NCBI GenBank assembly: GCA_028673005.1
Contig: CM054115.1
Coordinates: forward strand, 190,157,370 to 190,221,369
Length of the DNA: 64,000 nucleotides
From: Tanypteryx hageni
Lineage: Eukaryota; Arthropoda; Insecta; Odonata; Petaluridae
Direction of reading: 5' to 3'
Shown here: piece by piece, positions 1-11,644 of the stretch
How positions within the stretch are numbered: the stretch's first letter is position 1
Layout: each line of letters opens with the position of its first letter
Program-made: the position numbers and the translations under genes
Notes under the pieces: generated by a model
Seen by the model: only the letters and a program-made list of their open reading frames with translations
Databases searched by the model: none
Told to the model about the DNA's origin: nothing

Positions 1-166
1 ATTTGGATAAATGTTTACCTAATTTCAATCTTGAAGAAAAAGTGGGGGTTTATATTTGAGTACATATGATTATTTCTCTTTGACAAAATTCTATTAAATC
101 AGGTTTTAAACCACATTTTATATTTTTGCATAGTTGTCAGAAAAAAATGTTTTCATCTATTCTCAG

Positions 167-591
167 GTTCAAAAAGAGCGTCTTCGTGACCAGGAAGCTC
201 AGAGACAAGAGCAAGTTCGCCTTGAGGAGATCCTGAACATGTGTGCTGAGTATGAGCGCCAGGTAGAGTGGGAGAAGGAGCAAGGTGCTGAACAGCCTCG
301 GTCATGTGCAGCTAGGTGGAATACTGCTAGGGCACAGGGTTCGATAACACCCTGGCAACAGAGAGTGTCCTCAGGGAGTGGTGGTAGAGGCAGTGGAGGG
401 GGGAGTGGAGGTTGGGAAGGGAACAGACCCACCCCGAGCCCCTCACCTGGAAGCTCAACCACCTCAGCCAACTCAGCCTCTTCCTCATCCTCCTCCTCAT
501 CCTCTTGCACCTCTTTTGCATCTTCCCCACCATCGCAGCAGGTAGCGCCAATGCCGAATTCCCCAACAATCTCTTCAGTTCATCAGAATAG
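167..591 (+). CDS. Phldb: LL5/PHLDB-family gene, internal exon 1 of window (codons 1-142)
   Basis: First visible exon of an LL5/PHLDB-like gene. It follows a pyrimidine-rich tract ending in CAG and stops at the donor AG|GTGAGT. It enters in phase 0 and leaves in phase 2. The first ~45 residues are a charged coiled coil (VQKERLRDQEAQRQEQVRLE, then EEILNMCAEYERQ), which resembles the LEEIL-CAEY segment of LL5 proteins. The rest is Gly/Ser/Pro-rich with a run of serines, a disordered linker. In animals LL5 proteins are cortical scaffolds that bind phosphoinositides through a C-terminal PH domain and recruit CLASP/liprin/ELKS complexes; that function is inferred from the family. Earlier exons lie upstream of the window. 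An ATG at 148 lies upstream of the splice acceptor and is not taken as the start. Confidence 0.75.
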
Positions 592-817
592 GTGAGTGCT
601 GATGAAATTGTGAGTTTTATCTCTTCAGTCCCCATTTAAAAATGTTTAATTGGTATTTTCGTTCAGTAACATTTATATTTTTGTTTACAAGGTAAACAAG
701 ATTGGAAAGGTGTACTCCATATTTCCAAATGCATTCTTTGAGATTTCACAATGTTCTCAATATTTTTTGTTCAGATGAGTATTTAATGAGAAACTAGTAT
801 GGTGCATTGTAAAATAC

Positions 818-924
818 ATGTCCTCTTTTGTAAAGTTTTCGTTATTATTTTCCGAATTTAACCAGAATTGGAATCGGTTAATAAATTTTAATAAAACTCT
901 CAAATACCAAATTTCATCAAAATA
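818..924 (+). repeat. Left fragment of a ~150-bp tandem repeat
   Basis: One partial unit of the tandem repeat that resumes at 10663. The shared text includes AATACCAAATTTCATCAAAA and a stretch like AACCAGAATTGGAATCGGTT. The unit breaks at TA (923-924), exactly where the pogo-like element begins, and the missing half of the unit continues after that element. Confidence 0.75.
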
Positions 925-1734
925 CAGTAAAACCCTGTATTTAAGTTATCGGAATATACATTTTCCCGCAATTTACAACATTTTATATGGGTCCCATCAA
1001 TTTTCCTATGATTCCAATGTAAGTAAAACCTTGTATTTACGTTATTTCATTTTAAGTTTTCCCGCTATTAGCATCATTTTATGTTAGAATTTCCAATTTT
1101 AAAAAAAGAATTTAGCATGCAATTCCCAACTGTTTTTAACGTTTTTTTGATTTAGCTGCAAAAAAATCCAAATTCTTTTCAACGAAGATATTGAAAATGG
1201 CGGAAGAGTAGGAGCAGCATCCCTAGAGGCAGAAATATGAACTTTCTTTTCAAAACAGCACTCGCTTTAACATGCTACTCAGGAACAGTGTGCTTATAGA
1301 CGAAAATACGTATGAACTGTTTTGGGTAAAAACTTCAAAACCTCATGTACAGCGCACCTAGATACAGAAATATTATTTACGCTATTTACTCTTTGAACCA
1401 AGTATGATTGCTATTGAAAAGATGTTCAAGTCTGGCACTTTCATGTTTTAACCCTTTCCACTCAAATTCTGCCTCTTGGTTCTCACAGTTTGTAATTAAA
1501 TTTAAGTTAATTTGTAATTTTTTGTAATTTAAATTACCATATTATCCTGAATATAATGCGATGTTTTTTCCAAAAAATTAAATTGTAAATTATAGTCGAT
1601 TCCTAGTGATTTTAAAAGATTGTAAAATAGTTTCAAAAAATCATCGTACATTCCGCACGTCTGTTAAGTGATACAAGATACTTGTTACATTGTAGACACA
1701 TTAGGCATACATGTTAAAATGTAGTGTTGTGTCG

Positions 1735-3745
1735 TCCCGGAAGGATTCGCTCCAACGGAACGAATCCAGCACTGGAAACAGCCAGTACAAATCCACGACC
1801 TTGAAAAAAATCTCGTTCCTCAGACTTAGGAGGATTTCATTCCAGACCTTCCAGGGTCAATGGTTCCTCAGACTCTACCAATGATGGAGTCGGAGGATTT
1901 CGTTCCAAACTCAGTGGTTCCTTTGGGTGAAAACATAGTGGAGCCTCGCACTAAGCATCGCATCAGGCATCGACTCAATCAGCACATCAAGCATCGCATC
2001 AGGGCTTTCATAGTGGAGCTTCGACTCATGACTTTCTTCCCAGACTGATTCTAGAACTCGATATAGAAATATATCCTTCTACTTGTTATAGCTGTACTAA
2101 ATTTTAGTGTGTAGTGTTGTTTGTAATACTTTTTTATATGCATTGATTTACTTCAAAAGTGTCAGATTTGTAATGTCTTCAGATAGTGAAAGTGATTTGT
2201 CGACAAGTACGACAGTTAAATGATGGGTGCTGATTACCGTAAATATCCGCGTATAATGCGCACTTTTTTTCAAAATATTTAAGTTAAAAATTAGGATGCG
2301 TGTTATACGAGGGTACATAATCTTCCTATTTTCATTTGATCCCATATTTCCCCAATTTCGGCACAGTAATTACTGCCCGGGTATCCTCATAATTTTATTG
2401 GTTTTTACGAAAAGTAAGATAGATAATAGTTAAAATTTACTAATTAATTCTACAAACATTCATTAATTAGATATGAAAAGAATGAATTCAGTATTTATTC
2501 ATTTTAAAAGCCAAGAAACACATCGTCACTGGACCATTCTTCTTCGATGTTGTTATTGAAATCGGCATCTTACGCATGACGTCATCCTACACCGGCGCCC
2601 GGCCTGGTGGTGAGGTACTGGTACTACTTACAATTAGAAACAATGGCAACTGATGTGTTTTGAGTACGTTGGGAGTTGATGCTTCTTGTAGAACTAAATA
2701 AAGTTATCGTTCCCTACCTTTCTCTCAGCATTCATACGTGATTTATTCTTGATTCTTAGAGTCTGTAGTTAATTATGGTTATTTGCTATCGTTTTTATGA
2801 GCTCCAGAGTGTTCTAATAAGGGTAAAACTGAAGGTTGGGCGAACCCGTCCACCTCAGGCGTGACAAAAACGTATGTAAAAAAATAGGATTATCGTCATA
2901 CCTTCATTTTATTAGCTCAAAGAATGTCATATGCCATACTATGAAATTAATATAATTCGATTTATTGCGTATATCCTAATATCACCTTGTAAGTAAACAT
3001 AGAGTATGTAATGATTGAGTTAGTTGACGTTCTTTTGGAACGTTATTCGAAAGTTTCATTTCGCACTTTCATTATGTTACCAATACATAATACCAATAAT
3101 TCGATCATTGCAGTAGAACATGTTACACCATCTACTTTATTCTGGAACGGTAACGCTAAAAAAATCTGTGCGCACTATATGCGGGTATATAGAAAAATAA
3201 TAGATTACGAGGCTGAAAACCCCCAGCGCGTTATACGAGGGTGCGCACTATATGCAGGTATTTACGGTAATACAAATCTATTGTGATGTCCTCTATCCCG
3301 CTCCGCTATCAATCTTTCTCTTTCCATATTTAAAGGTCAATACTTACTTCACAATGAACTGTGCCACACTAAATAATCAACGGGTTCCCAGGCTTCCAGG
3401 GTGCCTGTGAGTCAGACCGGGGTGTCCTTGAATGCACCAATCAGAGGCCAGATTTCAGGCATCGACCATCACACTTACTTCAGTGAAACAAACAAGTTTG
3501 ATTCCTTGATAGATGTGATGCTTGAGTCGATACTTGGTGCGAGGGTCGATGCTTCACTATGAAAGGGCACATTTAACACAATGTGTTTCATTTGGGGTCT
3601 GATGCGATGCTCGAGTCGATGCTTGATGCGATGCTTAGTACGAGGCTCCACTATGTTTTCACCCTTAGACTCCACTCGGATTCGGAAATTTCTATCTTTG
3701 GACTCACAATTATTCTCTTAAACTAAAAGCCATTGGCCCAAAATT
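1735..3745. repeat. Foldback-like inverted repeat around a MITE
   Basis: Sequence around 1922-2030 (GTGAAAACATAGTGGAGCCT followed by GCATCG-rich repeats) recurs inverted at about 3470-3672. The arms are made of degenerate tandem units of the AAGCATCGCATCA type. The TA-flanked MITE at 2237-3267 sits in the loop. Exact outer limits are uncertain. No coding capacity was recognised. Confidence 0.6.
2237..3267. mobile_element. TA-flanked MITE, complete copy
   Basis: It starts CCGTAAATATCCGCGTATAA and ends with the inverse of CCGTAAATACCTGCATATAG, a TIR of about 28 bp ending in TGCGCAC on both sides. TA flanks both ends (2235-2236, 3268-3269). The match extends a further 2-3 bases (ATTACCG/CGGTAAT), so the exact TSD is ambiguous. 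It is 1031 bp with no recognisable transposase. A second copy, cut off at its right end, lies at 45611-46436. TIR style and TA target suggest a Tc1/mariner/pogo-type family (inference). Confidence 0.8.
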
Positions 3746-4897
3746 CCGAAAACGTATTCTTATGTTAACCCAGGGATGGCAAATACACGGCACGCGTGCC
3801 AATGTTGGCACGCCATGGAATTTTTCTGGCGCGCGAGTCATTTTCTACTACTGAACTATAATTATTGTAATAATCCAGGTACATTTTGAGTTACCAATAT
3901 GTTCACTTTAATATCGGTCGGCGATCTTGAAAAAACGCGGCGTTTTTATTCTGCTACAGAGTTATGTGACACACTTAGCATCTATTATGCCCTACTTCCG
4001 TGAAGGGATCGTTTTCTTCTGCGGGCCCAAATTCATCACAGTGTGTCACTCTGGTTTTGGGCACAATAAAAGTGCCGCGCAGAAAGCTACACTAATAAAG
4101 GATTACATTGTTTTGTTTTATCTGAAGACGAAACATGATCGCTCGCACGTGTCGCCAGTACGTATGAAACGGGGTTAAAATGAAATCACTATAACAGTTT
4201 TGTCTCTGCTGGTATAGTGTTAACACCTTTCAAGGTATCGTGTGTTCAAAACAATTCAACTTTATTCGAAGTGCAGTAATTTTTATTTATTACTGTTATT
4301 TATTTTTATCTTATTTATTCAATTCTATTTCTCAAAAAATGTTGAGTTTATTTTTTAATGCTGATTTTCTGTATTTTAATTTTGGTTCCCAACGCTGATG
4401 ATCAGTCAATTCATCGTCATTTCCAATTACCGCACAAAGTTCTTATGCAATAGTTTTCTTGTATTACCAGGTCTATGGTTTCTTTTCGAAATAATTTACT
4501 TACTTACATACTACCTAATTATACAATGTTACTGTTCTGTTTACTGCTTGCGTAAACTTTTACAATTACTTAATCTACTAGGCATCGGTAGCTTTCAGCA
4601 TATCGACATCCATTTTGGCATTTGAAATTGAGTTTGGCATTCAGTATGGAAATGAAGAAATTATGAGGCATAGGTGTGTTTAAGTACAACATCGGATATG
4701 CAATACGTTTCATTCAAAGCTTCAACCTTAAAAGTTTGTGTTAGTCATGTGAGTAACGTAAAAATCTTTTGCTCTTATTCATTTAGTTTTGATATTTTAA
4801 TGCAAATTTATTTCAGTTTTTTAATTCCATTGTTATATTTAAAAAATGTCGGTTTTAATTTTCTTTTATTTATACCTTATCTTTTACTAATGGAAAA

Positions 4898-7800
4898 ATG
4901 TCAGCAGCTAAGAAATTAAAGAAAGATAGAAAAGGAGATGTCCCTAGTTTTCAGATGACTTGGACCAATGATTACGGTTTTATAAAACAAAATGATAAAC
5001 CTTTGTTGTGCTATGTTCTGAGACGGTCGTGTGTAGAACATCATCAGTGAAACGTCATTTTGAAAGCATTCACAAAACAATTGCCATAAGAAGTGCAAAT
5101 GAACGGAAGGAAATAATGTCTAGATATGTAAAAAACAGCCAATTACAGATTTCTTCTTTGGTTAATTTTGTAAAATCTGCAAATAATAACACTGAAGCTA
5201 GTTTTGAAATCTCAAATGTAATAGCAAAACATGCCAACCATTTAGTGATGGTGAATATGTAAAAACAATTATGCTGGCAGCAGCACCGCTTTTGTTTCAT
5301 GATTTTGAAAACAAAAGAAAGATTATTCAGCGTATTCATGAATTTCAACTTAGCAGAAACACTGTCAAAGATAGAATTTTTAAGATGAGTAGTAATGTTG
5401 CATATCAACTTAAAAATGACATTAATTCTTGTTGCTCTTTTTCAATTTGTCTTGATGTAAGCACCGATATTACATCGTCAGCTCACTTGGCCATTATAGC
5501 TCGTTATGCAAAAGACGATGAAATGCAGGAAGAACTGATTAACTTAGCCAGTTTGCCAGAAAGAACCTGCGGAAAAGATATCTGTGAACTAGTCATACAC
5601 GGATTATTAAAAGCTAACATTGATTTAAAAAAAATCATATCAGTAATAACCGATGGTGCTCCGAATGTTATTGGCAAAAAATTAGGCTTTGCAAATCTAT
5701 TTGAAAATCATGTGGGACATCCCATAATAGGCTTTCATTGCATTATCCACCAACAAGTTCTGTGTGCAAAATATGGCGCTTCAGTGTTAAATAATATTAC
5801 AGAATCAGTTACTAAAATAATAAATTTCATAGTAGCGCGTGATTTAAAAAAGACAATTTAAAAAGCTTTTTAAAGATTTTAATTCAGATTATGAAACGTT
5901 ATTAACGTATAACAATGTTCGTTGGCTAAGCTGCGCAATTTCATTAGAAAGATTTGTCGAGTGCTTGGAAGAAATAAGATTATTTTTGAATAAGCACAAT
6001 TACAATTCCTCAGAATTATATGATGTCGAATGGCTGTCAAAATTAATGTTTTTATCGGGTTTTTCACTTCATTTGAATAGCCTTAATAAGGAATTGCAAG
6101 GATATGGAAAAAGTATCGATGTGATGTTCGGTTCTATTAACCCCTCAAGCCCGGAGGAGATTTATTAAATCTCTCCCGTACGGCCAGATGAGGTTTTTAA
6201 ATTTTCACGATTGCGTTGCAAAAACGTTCAAAAATATTAAAATAATCATAACTTGAGAAGTTTTCTCTTGATTTTTCTGATTTTTTTTTGTGGATTTATG
6301 AAAAACATGAAATTTGTAAATATCTATTTTGCGTATAATATTTTACATACAAAGATTGTTGGAGTAGAAGAGAATGCACACCAATCGCTAATTTTCCGGC
6401 GTGCATTCGCGCTTTATATATAACATTCAGCACCGGAAAATCTATAGAAGATATTGATGTGCAATCTTAATATAAAAATAGCTTAAATTAGTAACTATAT
6501 CATTCTGCAAGTCTACTCGTCTAAATCAATTAGGTGAAAAGTTTTACGAATCTCAACTTTTTCATGTCTTGACTGGAAATTTTTAAGTAAATGTAGTATT
6601 ATTGATTTATCAAAAGATGATTTATTTATAATATAATCGTTTTAGTTATACAGTCATCATTCTTAGTCATTACAGAAGTCACATAGAAGAAATGGTTGCA
6701 TTTTGTTCATTGGAAAGGGAGATACGACGTTGTATAAAACACGGAAAACTTTAGCTTATAGGTCCTTCCCAAATATTTTCAGAAAATTTTCACATGCATA
6801 ATTGGATTCAGCAAGAAATGCCTTATAGCTTAGTAAACACTTCTAATAATCTATTGTGTAAATATATGGAAGAGCTTTTCGTGATTTCTGCTGGCGTGTC
6901 CTCTTCTTGCCTACTCGCTTCATCACTGCTTTGGCCCTACACAACAGCAAAGCACTTATCTGAAGAGGAAAACAGACCTCGTCTTCTTTCAAATGTCAAA
7001 TAAAAGGAACCCAATTTGGTGGGTTCCCTTTCCTCGGGTATTTATGGGTCAACTTTAGAAACCGAAAATCCGTATGTCCGTGGTAAAAACTAAAATTCTA
7101 TCACAAAACTAAACGTATATTATATGTAAACAAAGACTTACAAATAGATATACTCAATTTCCCGCAATTTTCGTCGAGATTAAAATAAAATTCTAAAGGT
7201 CTTGAAAATTATATGACCGATATTATCCTTCTCACAAAATGCCTCTCTTTGAGGCGTGGCACTAAATTATCGGAAGAGTGTCGGCCTTGGATTTTGAAAT
7301 AAGCTGTTTTGACGTTTACGCTCTCCTATGAAGCGATGAACGAAGGATCGCGCGGTAATGGAAGGGAATGTTTACAGAAATGTTTTTACTCAACCTAAAT
7401 TCCGTTCTTCATCAATTGCATTGTAAACATTTGTAATAAGCTGTGCATAGAGAGACATAAGATGCTTTCCTTTCTTTCTTTACATACCGACGAAGACCTT
7501 TGTCGCATGAAATAAGCCAAATATCTCCTCCAGGTAAAAAGAGGAGAAAAAACGTGCTCTCCTTTGAAATGATGCACAGTTTCTACATTGAATTTCAAAC
7601 ACCAAGGAAAGGTTCCTTGCTGCATTGAAAAGCAACTTTTATATGGAGAAACACCATCATATCATAGCAGAATTGAAAATTCTATCGCAAAATTCAACGT
7701 TGATTATATATTTTATAATAGAGAAAAAAATACAGGACAGACATAGATAGGAAGTACAAAGCTTACTCTTTCAAAATATATATAGGTTATTTAGATTTAA

Positions 7801-8584
7801 AGAAGTCTCTAGCGTCAAAAGATAAAATAAGTTAGGGCTGCCGCAGGACGTAATAGTACGCCTGACGGCCAATTAGACAGTTTTTGCAGGATGTAATAGT
7901 ACGTCTGACGGTGTTGAGGGGTTAAAGCTTTTGAAATGAAACTTAGAATTTTCCAAAAAGATATCACAAGCAATGACATGAAGTACTTTCCAAAACTGAA
8001 AACGTTTTTAAATGATTTAATGATACATGAGAGACCAAATACAGATTTCTTTCAGTTATTTTCCGATATGCTACAATCAGCGATAATGCAATTTTCAGAT
8101 AAATTTGTAGATTTTAAGAGTATTGAAAATATGTTAAATTTAATTAATTATCCTGACAAATTTGATGTAAAAAATATAAATAGTGAATACTTCAGTTGGT
8201 TAAATATAGAAAACATCGAAATGGAATTAGTAGATTTCCAATGTAGTGCCATTGGAAGCAAAAATTTGTCGACTTGCGAAATAATATTGAAAATAAAGAA
8301 ATAAAACGATTGGGTGGAGAAATTTCCAATGTCGAAAATGAAATTTTAAAAGTTTGGAAAAGTATGCCTGGACAGTTTATTTCTTTAAAAAATTGCGTTG
8401 TCACTTTTTTTTCGACCTATTTTTGTGAAAGCCTCTTTTCTAAAATGAATTTAATAAAAACCGAATCCAGAAACAGAATGACAGATGTGGACTCAAATGC
8501 TTGTATTTCTCTGTTTTCCACCAAGTATAAACCCAATATTAAAGAGCTGGCGTCTAATATGATCCAAAAACATTCCAATAATTA
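4898..8584 (+). pseudogene. hAT transposase, BED finger, frameshifted and split by piggyBac
   Basis: Transposase of the 3771-9007 hAT. The N-terminus shows a BED finger split by a frameshift near 5010 (FQMTWTNDYGF, then CSETVV and SVKRHFESIH in the next frame). Another frameshift lies near 5238. The 5271-5858 part contains the acidic segment SICLDVSTDI, VITDGAPNVIG and FHCIIHQQVLCAKYG, typical of ZBED5/GTF2IRD2-type hAT proteins. A stop/frameshift near 5860 precedes NNVRWLSCAISLER. The frame is then interrupted at SI|K by the TTAA insertion and resumes in register at 7926. A last frameshift near 8280 precedes the C-terminal dimerisation region (FFSTYFCESLFSKMNLIKTE). It is non-functional as it stands. 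Confidence 0.88.
6141..7921. mobile_element. PiggyBac-like non-autonomous element (TTAA target)
   Basis: CCCCTCAA at 6141 and TTGAGGGG at 7914-7921 form a short perfect TIR, flanked by TTAA on both sides (6137-6140, 7922-7925). The right end has two ~45-bp direct repeats sharing GTAATAGTACG and CTGACGG. The left end has the palindrome GAGATTTATTAAATCTC. It is about 1.8 kb. No piggyBac transposase was recognised; two short open frames (6794-7003 and its neighbours) match nothing I know. Removing it plus one TTAA restores the hAT reading frame. A strong hairpin (AAGGAACCCA/TGGGTTCCCTT) lies near 7009-7033. Confidence 0.85.
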
Positions 8585-9015
8585 AATATTATCAATTAAA
8601 GAATAAGTCAACACAGCAATTGCCGTATTTCTGAATTATAATAAAAAGAGACTTTTTCATTTTCCCTTTGCTTGCTTTAATGGTCAAGACTTTTTACTTT
8701 TTAGTAAATAATGCAGTATTGAAAACAAAATTACAACGATTACTTATTGTATTTTGTGATACGAAAGCAATTATAATCTTGTTTCTTTCATCCTTTGCAA
8801 AATTTCATTATTGTTGAATAAATAATATGAATAGACCAAGTATTGACAAATTTTGAATGGGTACATTATATATCAGGGATGTAAAATACATAGGCAATAT
8901 ATATATATATATATACACGTGGCACTGGCACGCCGGGTGCTACATTGCTACATAATTTATTTTAATACTTTCTTGGCACGCCATCTGAAATGTATTTGCC
9001 ATCCCTGTGTTAACC

Positions 9016-10122
9016 TAAACTCCACTGGTAGAAGATGAGACGAATCTGTGAGTTACAATCTGTAGCCTCTCCTTGTCAGGGAATGAAGTCGGACATGTGC
9101 AGAAGTGTATTTCGTACCGGAGTGATGTGTACCTGTTCTTTTCGCAGTGCAACAAAATGTTTTTATTGTTTATTGGAATTGCAAGATTTGACTTCTGTAC
9201 TTTGAAATGATTGTGAATAAAGGGATATTATGGGTGCATGGGATATTAATAGGCGAGAAATCGCCACACAATGACATAATTCATAATAATTTTATAATAC
9301 TTTGTTATTTTGTAGGAAAAATATATTTTCAAAGAATTTGACCCTTCTTCCACAAAAATTCTTTAATTTCGTAATTTTATTATTATAATAATTTATTAAG
9401 AATTAATTTTAATTCTAAAATTTTTTAAATTCTTCCACCAAAGGTTTTAACCATGAGAAATGTGAAAGAGAGAAATATAAGATAGATTAGTGATGAAAAG
9501 GATTGCATTGGCCTTGCTGAAAACTGATTTTTCTGCTTCGTACCAATAAATGGAGCGCAAAAGAAGTGGAATTTGGAAGATGTTTTCGGAAGGTCTTTCA
9601 GAGTGAAACTAAACACTATATAGTTTAATTTAGTTACATAGCAAATACCCAATGCAGTGATTTAGATTACTTAGTCGATTTTTTAAAGTTCATTTGAAAA
9701 TTTCAGGGTTTCTGACCCCAAGATCTCTCCTCATCATATGCCCATGTCGTTTAGTATTGCCATTAATAAATTTGTTATTAATAAAATTATTATGAACAAA
9801 ATGAGAAGTTGAAAAATCATAACAACAAACAGTTTTCCAACATTCATCACAGGAAATCCTACATTTAATCAAGTTCATACGTGTGCCAATGGAATCCTTC
9901 TCATTGGTCTGGCTGAGAAATGATATGAAAAGGAACAAATCCACAAAAATAACAACAATGCCCATCACTATTACAATGTACTTGAGAAGAGTCTGAGGCG
10001 AGAATAGATCGAATTCAGTCGGTGGCTGAACTCCTCATTAATCATTGAATTGAAGCTATCAGTGTGTCGGTGTATTCTTTGTGCCTATATTAGCGAGTTT
10101 TTACCCATCCATTATTTTAACA
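9016..10122. other. Right arm of the pogo-like element, no gene seen
   Basis: AT-rich sequence between the hAT and the pogo-type fragment. Short open frames on the minus strand (9425-9652, 9690-9968) show no motif I recognise. Confidence 0.5.
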
Positions 10123-10347
10123 ATGGGTGACAAAAAGGATGCTGATCATGTTGAGAAAAAAGATTCTTCCAAATCCCAGGTTAACAGAGGAATCCGACAA
10201 AATTATTATATGAATTTTAAAATAATCATAGCTCAAGAGGCGGAAAAAACAAACAATATTCAAGCTTCGAAAAAGTATGATGTTCCTGAAGTAAATATAC
10301 CATGTCTATGTACAATTTTCCAGACAAATGCGATTTGGGGAATGTAA
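10123..10347 (+). pseudogene. Pogo/CENP-B-type transposase, N-terminal fragment
   Basis: A 74-codon frame from an ATG. The central part, NYYMNFKIIIAQEAEKTNNI then QASKKYDVPE, matches the helix-turn-helix DNA-binding start of pogo/jerky-like transposases. The DDE catalytic region is absent, and the frame ends about 315 bp before the element's right terminus, so this is an internally deleted remnant. It supports the pogo assignment of the 925-10662 element. Confidence 0.6.
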
Positions 10348-10662
10348 TGGAAACCCAAGCATACTATACATACTAGCATTTTAATTCGGGACATATTTTA
10401 ATATTATTATTATTGAAAAAGCGTGCTGGTTAAGTAAATGAATAAATAGATATACTCTTTATAAACTTAGCCTTTAACACTGATTTTATTATTAGTCTTA
10501 CTCTAACAAATGTGTGAGCTTAAAAGGAAAATCAGTAGCTATTTTTCCTTTTCCCTCAATTTACACTTTCCCACAATTTACACTTTCCTGCAATTTATAC
10601 TCCCCTGCAATTTACACTTTTTTCCCAGGTCCCTAGAAAAGTGTAAATAAGAGATTTTACTG

Positions 10663-11135
10663 TACGTCCAGTGGTTCCCGAGTTGAAAGAGGAATGTTGT
10701 AAACATTTAGGTCTTCATGTAAAGTGGTCATAATTGTTGTTCAATTTTAAACAAAATTGGAGTTGGTCGACAAATGTCAGCAAAACTAACAAATATCAAA
10801 TTTCATCAAAATATGTCCAGCGGTTCCTGAGTTGAAACAAAGGAAAATTGTAAACTACATGTAGGTCTTCATGTAAAGTGGTCATAATTGTTGTCAGATT
10901 TTAACCAAAATTGGAATCGTTCAACTAATTTTACCAATACCCAAATATCCATTTTCATCAAAATATGTCCAGCGGTTCCTGAGTTGAAACAAAGGAACAT
11001 TGTAAACTAAATATAGGTCTTCATGTAAAGTGGTGGTAATTATTATCCGATTTTAACCAAAATTAGAATCAGTTGAACAATTTTAGAAAAACTCTCCAAT
11101 ACCAAATTTCATCAAAATGACGGACGGACAGAAAT
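10663..11135 (+). repeat. ~150-bp tandem repeat array
   Basis: About three tandem units, each containing GTCCAGCGGTTCCTGAGTTG, TCTTCATGTAAAGTGGT and CCAAATTTCATCAAAA. The array ends near a GACGGACGGACAGA motif. It continues the fragment at 818-924; the pogo-like element is inserted between them. A shorter ~19-bp repeat (CAATTTACACTTTCCC type) lies just to the left, inside the element end. Confidence 0.8.
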
Positions 11136-11644
11136 GACCTCCCCTATATGCATTCAATTTCCACAAAGAACGCATAAAAATGTGTCATTTACTTAACTAA
11201 AATTTCACAGAAACATGATGGAAAAATCTAATTAATAAACCATCTAGTTTATCTCTTAAGACAGAGGCATGTGAGTTTTAGTTAAACAAAAGCATGGAAA
11301 CTTTTCTTGTCTGAATTTGAATAAAATATTATTAAATTAATTACATAATTTCTTTCCAAAATTCAGTTTTTGATTTATTTCTCTCCATGTCAAGATGTTG
11401 AGATTTGATGTCTTGAATCTTCTTTCTTTTTCTAAGATTTTTTAATGCTTGCAGTTGTGTATAATGAAACTGACTAATTGCAGTTTTAAGTTAACTTTTC
11501 AAATTCTTATTTTGTCTGTTTCTTCAATCACAGTATTGAGTTTTGATTTATCTTTATATATAGGTTTTATTGAATTAGCTATATTGACATAAAAATAGGA
11601 ATAAAGACACTCCATTCATTCAGAGATCTAATGAATGATTGCAG
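11136..11644. other. End of intron 1, no feature seen
   Basis: AT-rich intron sequence leading to the acceptor TTGCAG at 11639-11644. No repeat or gene was recognised. Confidence 0.5.

Larger units (their letters stand above)
3771..9007 (+). mobile_element. hAT element with 8-bp TSD
   Basis: It begins CAGGGATGGCAAATACA and ends with the inverse of the same 17 bases. The 8-bp TSD TGTTAACC is perfect on both sides (3763-3770, 9008-9015), the signature of the hAT superfamily. It carries a broken BED-finger transposase on the + strand (4898-8584) and a piggyBac-like insertion at 6141-7921. The termini are nearly unmutated while the gene has several frameshifts. The stretch 3788-4897 is 5' non-coding sequence with a GGCACGCGTGCCAA-type palindromic subterminal region. 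A TA dinucleotide run lies near 8890-8915. Confidence 0.92.
925..10662. mobile_element. Pogo/Tigger-like DNA transposon with nested insertions
   Basis: The ends are CAGTAAAACCCTG at 925 and, inverted, CAGTAAAATCTC at 10662. About 16 of the first 21 bases match, and TA lies on both sides (923-924, 10663-10664). The same ~150-bp satellite flanks both ends and joins seamlessly if the element is removed, which strongly supports one insertion. Subterminal copies of a CCCGCAATTTACA-type motif lie inside both ends. Without its nested elements it would be about 3.5 kb. It contains a MITE (2237-3267), a hAT (3771-9007) and a pogo-type DNA-binding domain fragment (10123-10347). The family call rests on termini, TA target and that fragment. 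Confidence 0.65.

Noticed and set aside
3927..4178. 83-codon frame inside the 3771 hAT
   Set aside because: No transposase motif; it lies in the 5' non-coding part of the element.
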